A DNA stretch of 7,140 bases from Haemophilus parainfluenzae (lineage in GTDB: Bacteria > Pseudomonadota > Gammaproteobacteria > Enterobacterales > Pasteurellaceae), in contig JAGZRY010000078.1 in the NCBI GenBank assembly GCA_018381425.1, forward strand, positions 1-7,140, in the 5' to 3' direction. A program made the translations under genes and the position numbers. A model generated the notes under the pieces. It was given only the letters and a program-made list of their open reading frames with translations, did no database searches and was not told the origin of the DNA. This document shows positions 5,702 through 7,140 of this stretch, piece by piece (the stretch's first letter is position 1; each line of letters starts with the position of its first letter).

Positions 5702-5710
5702 ACCGCACTT
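5702..5710 (-). repeat. DNA uptake signal sequence (USS) upstream of ettA
   Basis: Exact ACCGCACTT, the complement of the USS core, 23 bp before the ettA start codon; on the minus strand it continues into an AT-rich tract (TATTTTACTTG). A possible -10 (TAAAAT, 5695-5700) lies just ahead of it, so the USS may form part of the ettA leader. I find no convincing -35 for that hexamer, and the rest of 5662-5733 shows no other clear signal. Confidence 0.88.
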
Positions 5711-5733
5711 TTATTCATAACATCGAGAAAATT

Positions 5734-7140
5734 ATGTCAACGCAATTTGTATATACGATGCACCGTGTCGGCAAAGTGGTGCCACCGAAGCGTCATATTT
5801 TGAAAGATATTTCTTTAAGCTTCTTCCCTGGTGCAAAAATCGGGGTGCTCGGCTTAAATGGTGCGGGTAAATCAACCCTCTTACGCATTATGGCGGGCGT
5901 GGATAAAGAGTTCGAAGGTGAAGCTCGTCCACAACCGGGTATCAAAATTGGTTACCTTCCACAAGAACCAAAACTTGATCCGCAACAAACTGTGCGTGAA
6001 GCGGTAGAAGAAGCGGTTTCTGAAGTAAAAAATGCACTGGCCCGTTTAAACGAAGTCTATGCACTTTATGCTGATCCTGATGCAGATTTCGATAAATTAG
6101 CAGCTGAGCAAGCAAACCTTGAAGCCATTATTCAAGCGCATGATGGACATAATTTAGATAACCAGTTAGAACGTGCAGCGGATGCATTACGTTTACCGGA
6201 TTGGGATGCAAAAATTGAGCATTTATCAGGGGGCGAACGTCGCCGTGTCGCACTTTGTCGCTTATTACTCGAAAAACCAGACATGCTCTTATTAGACGAG
6301 CCAACCAACCACTTAGATGCAGAATCGGTAGCATGGTTAGAGCGTTTCTTACATGACTACGAAGGTACCGTTGTGGCGATTACCCACGACCGTTACTTCT
6401 TAGACAACGTAGCGGGTTGGATCTTAGAGCTTGACCGTGGTGAAGGTATTCCTTGGGAAGGCAACTACTCTTCTTGGTTAGAGCAAAAAGAGAAACGTTT
6501 AGAACAAGAACAAGCAACTGAAAATGCGCGTCAAAAATCAATTGCGAAAGAGTTAGAATGGGTTCGTCAAAATCCGAAAGGCCGCCAAGCGAAAAGCAAA
6601 GCACGTATGGCTCGCTTTGATGAGTTGAACTCTGGAGAATATCAAAAACGTAACGAGACTAACGAACTCTTTATTCCACCTGGTCCACGTTTAGGTGATA
6701 AAGTGATTGAGGTAGAACATCTCACTAAATCTTACGGCGATCGTACTTTAATTGATGATTTATCATTCAGCATTCCAAAAGGTGCTATCGTGGGTATTAT
6801 CGGCGCGAACGGTGCGGGTAAATCAACCTTATTCCGTATGTTGTCAGGTCAAGAACAACCAGATTCAGGTTCTGTGACAATGGGCGAAACCGTTGTGCTT
6901 GCTTCAGTGGATCAGTTCCGTGATTCTATGGACGATAAGAAAACTGTCTGGGAAGAAGTCTCTAATGGACAAGATATTCTGACCATTGGTAACTTTGAAA
7001 TTCCAAGCCGTGCGTATGTTGGACGCTTCAACTTCAAAGGCGTAGATCAACAAAAACGCGTAGGCGAATTATCCGGTGGTGAACGTGGTCGTTTACATTT
7101 AGCTAAACTTCTACAACGTGGTGGTAACGTGCTGTTATTG
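5734..7140 (+). CDS. ettA: Energy-dependent translational throttle protein EttA (ABC-F), 3'-truncated by window edge
   Basis: 469 codons are visible and open to the last base; full EttA has about 555 residues, so roughly 87 are missing. The N-terminus MSTQFVYTMHRVGKVVPP is typical. First ABC domain: Walker A GLNGAGKST at 40-48, an arm insertion around 95-140, signature LSGGE at 164-168, Walker B LLLDEP at 185-190 with catalytic E189, and switch His H218. The linker (about 242-322) holds the charged P-site tRNA interaction motif, including NPKGRQAKSKARM. Second domain: Walker A GANGAGKST at 357-365 and LSGGE at 446-450; the second Walker B starts at VLLL on the edge. EttA binds the ribosomal E site and gates the first elongation step according to ATP/ADP. 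The ATG at 5734 has a weak GAGAAA upstream. It is transcribed away from the NicO operon and probably from its own promoter beyond the sRNA terminator. Confidence 0.97.
   Translation, partial: MSTQFVYTMHRVGKVVPPKRHILKDISLSFFPGAKIGVLGLNGAGKSTLLRIMAGVDKEFEGEARPQPGIKIGYLPQEPKLDPQQTVREAVEEAVSEVKNALARLNEVYALYADPDADFDKLAAEQANLEAIIQAHDGHNLDNQLERAADALRLPDWDAKIEHLSGGERRRVALCRLLLEKPDMLLLDEPTNHLDAESVAWLERFLHDYEGTVVAITHDRYFLDNVAGWILELDRGEGIPWEGNYSSWLEQKEKRLEQEQATENARQKSIAKELEWVRQNPKGRQAKSKARMARFDELNSGEYQKRNETNELFIPPGPRLGDKVIEVEHLTKSYGDRTLIDDLSFSIPKGAIVGIIGANGAGKSTLFRMLSGQEQPDSGSVTMGETVVLASVDQFRDSMDDKKTVWEEVSNGQDILTIGNFEIPSRAYVGRFNFKGVDQQKRVGELSGGERGRLHLAKLLQRGGNVLLL

Noticed and set aside
1..7140. CRISPR arrays, tRNA or rRNA genes, insertion sequences, phage attachment sites
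   Set aside because: Looked for by eye on both strands; no regularly spaced repeats, cloverleaf, rRNA motif or transposase was seen.

Overview
The window looks like a chromosomal segment from a member of the Pasteurellaceae, most likely a Haemophilus species. The DNA is AT-rich, it carries four exact copies of the 9-base Haemophilus uptake signal (AAGTGCGGT or its complement), and the nickel-transporter/DUF1007/EttA gene order is one I associate with Haemophilus. The species cannot be fixed from the sequence alone.

Layout: (1) From base 1 to 3019 there is a tightly packed plus-strand cluster for surface polysaccharide. It holds a 5'-truncated Wzx/MATE-type flippase, a polysaccharide pyruvyl transferase family protein (4-nt overlap) and a membrane-anchored DUF218 (YdcF/ElyC-like) protein (13-nt overlap). 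(2) A free-standing NfsB-type nitroreductase follows at 3068-3730 and ends at a hairpin terminator that sits between convergent genes. (3) On the minus strand a two-gene unit encodes a secreted DUF1007 protein and a NicO/RcnA-like nickel/cobalt transporter. They probably handle metal together, with DUF1007 in the periplasm and NicO in the inner membrane. (4) A 348-bp intergenic region (5386-5733) separates this unit from ettA. (5) ettA, the ribosome-associated ABC-F ATPase, starts at 5734 and runs off the right edge (469 codons visible).

The most interesting part is the intergenic region. It contains a perfect FNR box (TTGAT-N4-ATCAA, 5497-5510), a good -10 element 24 bp downstream (TATAAG, 5535-5540), and a strong intrinsic terminator (5636-5661) that has no protein gene in front of it. 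Together these predict an oxygen-responsive small RNA of about 117 nt. The predicted RNA contains CGTCAAGTGATTG, which matches the 5' target-pairing region of E. coli FnrS (recalled from memory) at 11 of 13 positions, followed by a TTCCT-containing single-stranded stretch and a terminator, in the same order as in FnrS. I therefore propose a Pasteurellaceae FnrS-like anaerobic sRNA encoded between the NicO operon and ettA. The same FNR box could also influence the divergent nickel/cobalt operon.
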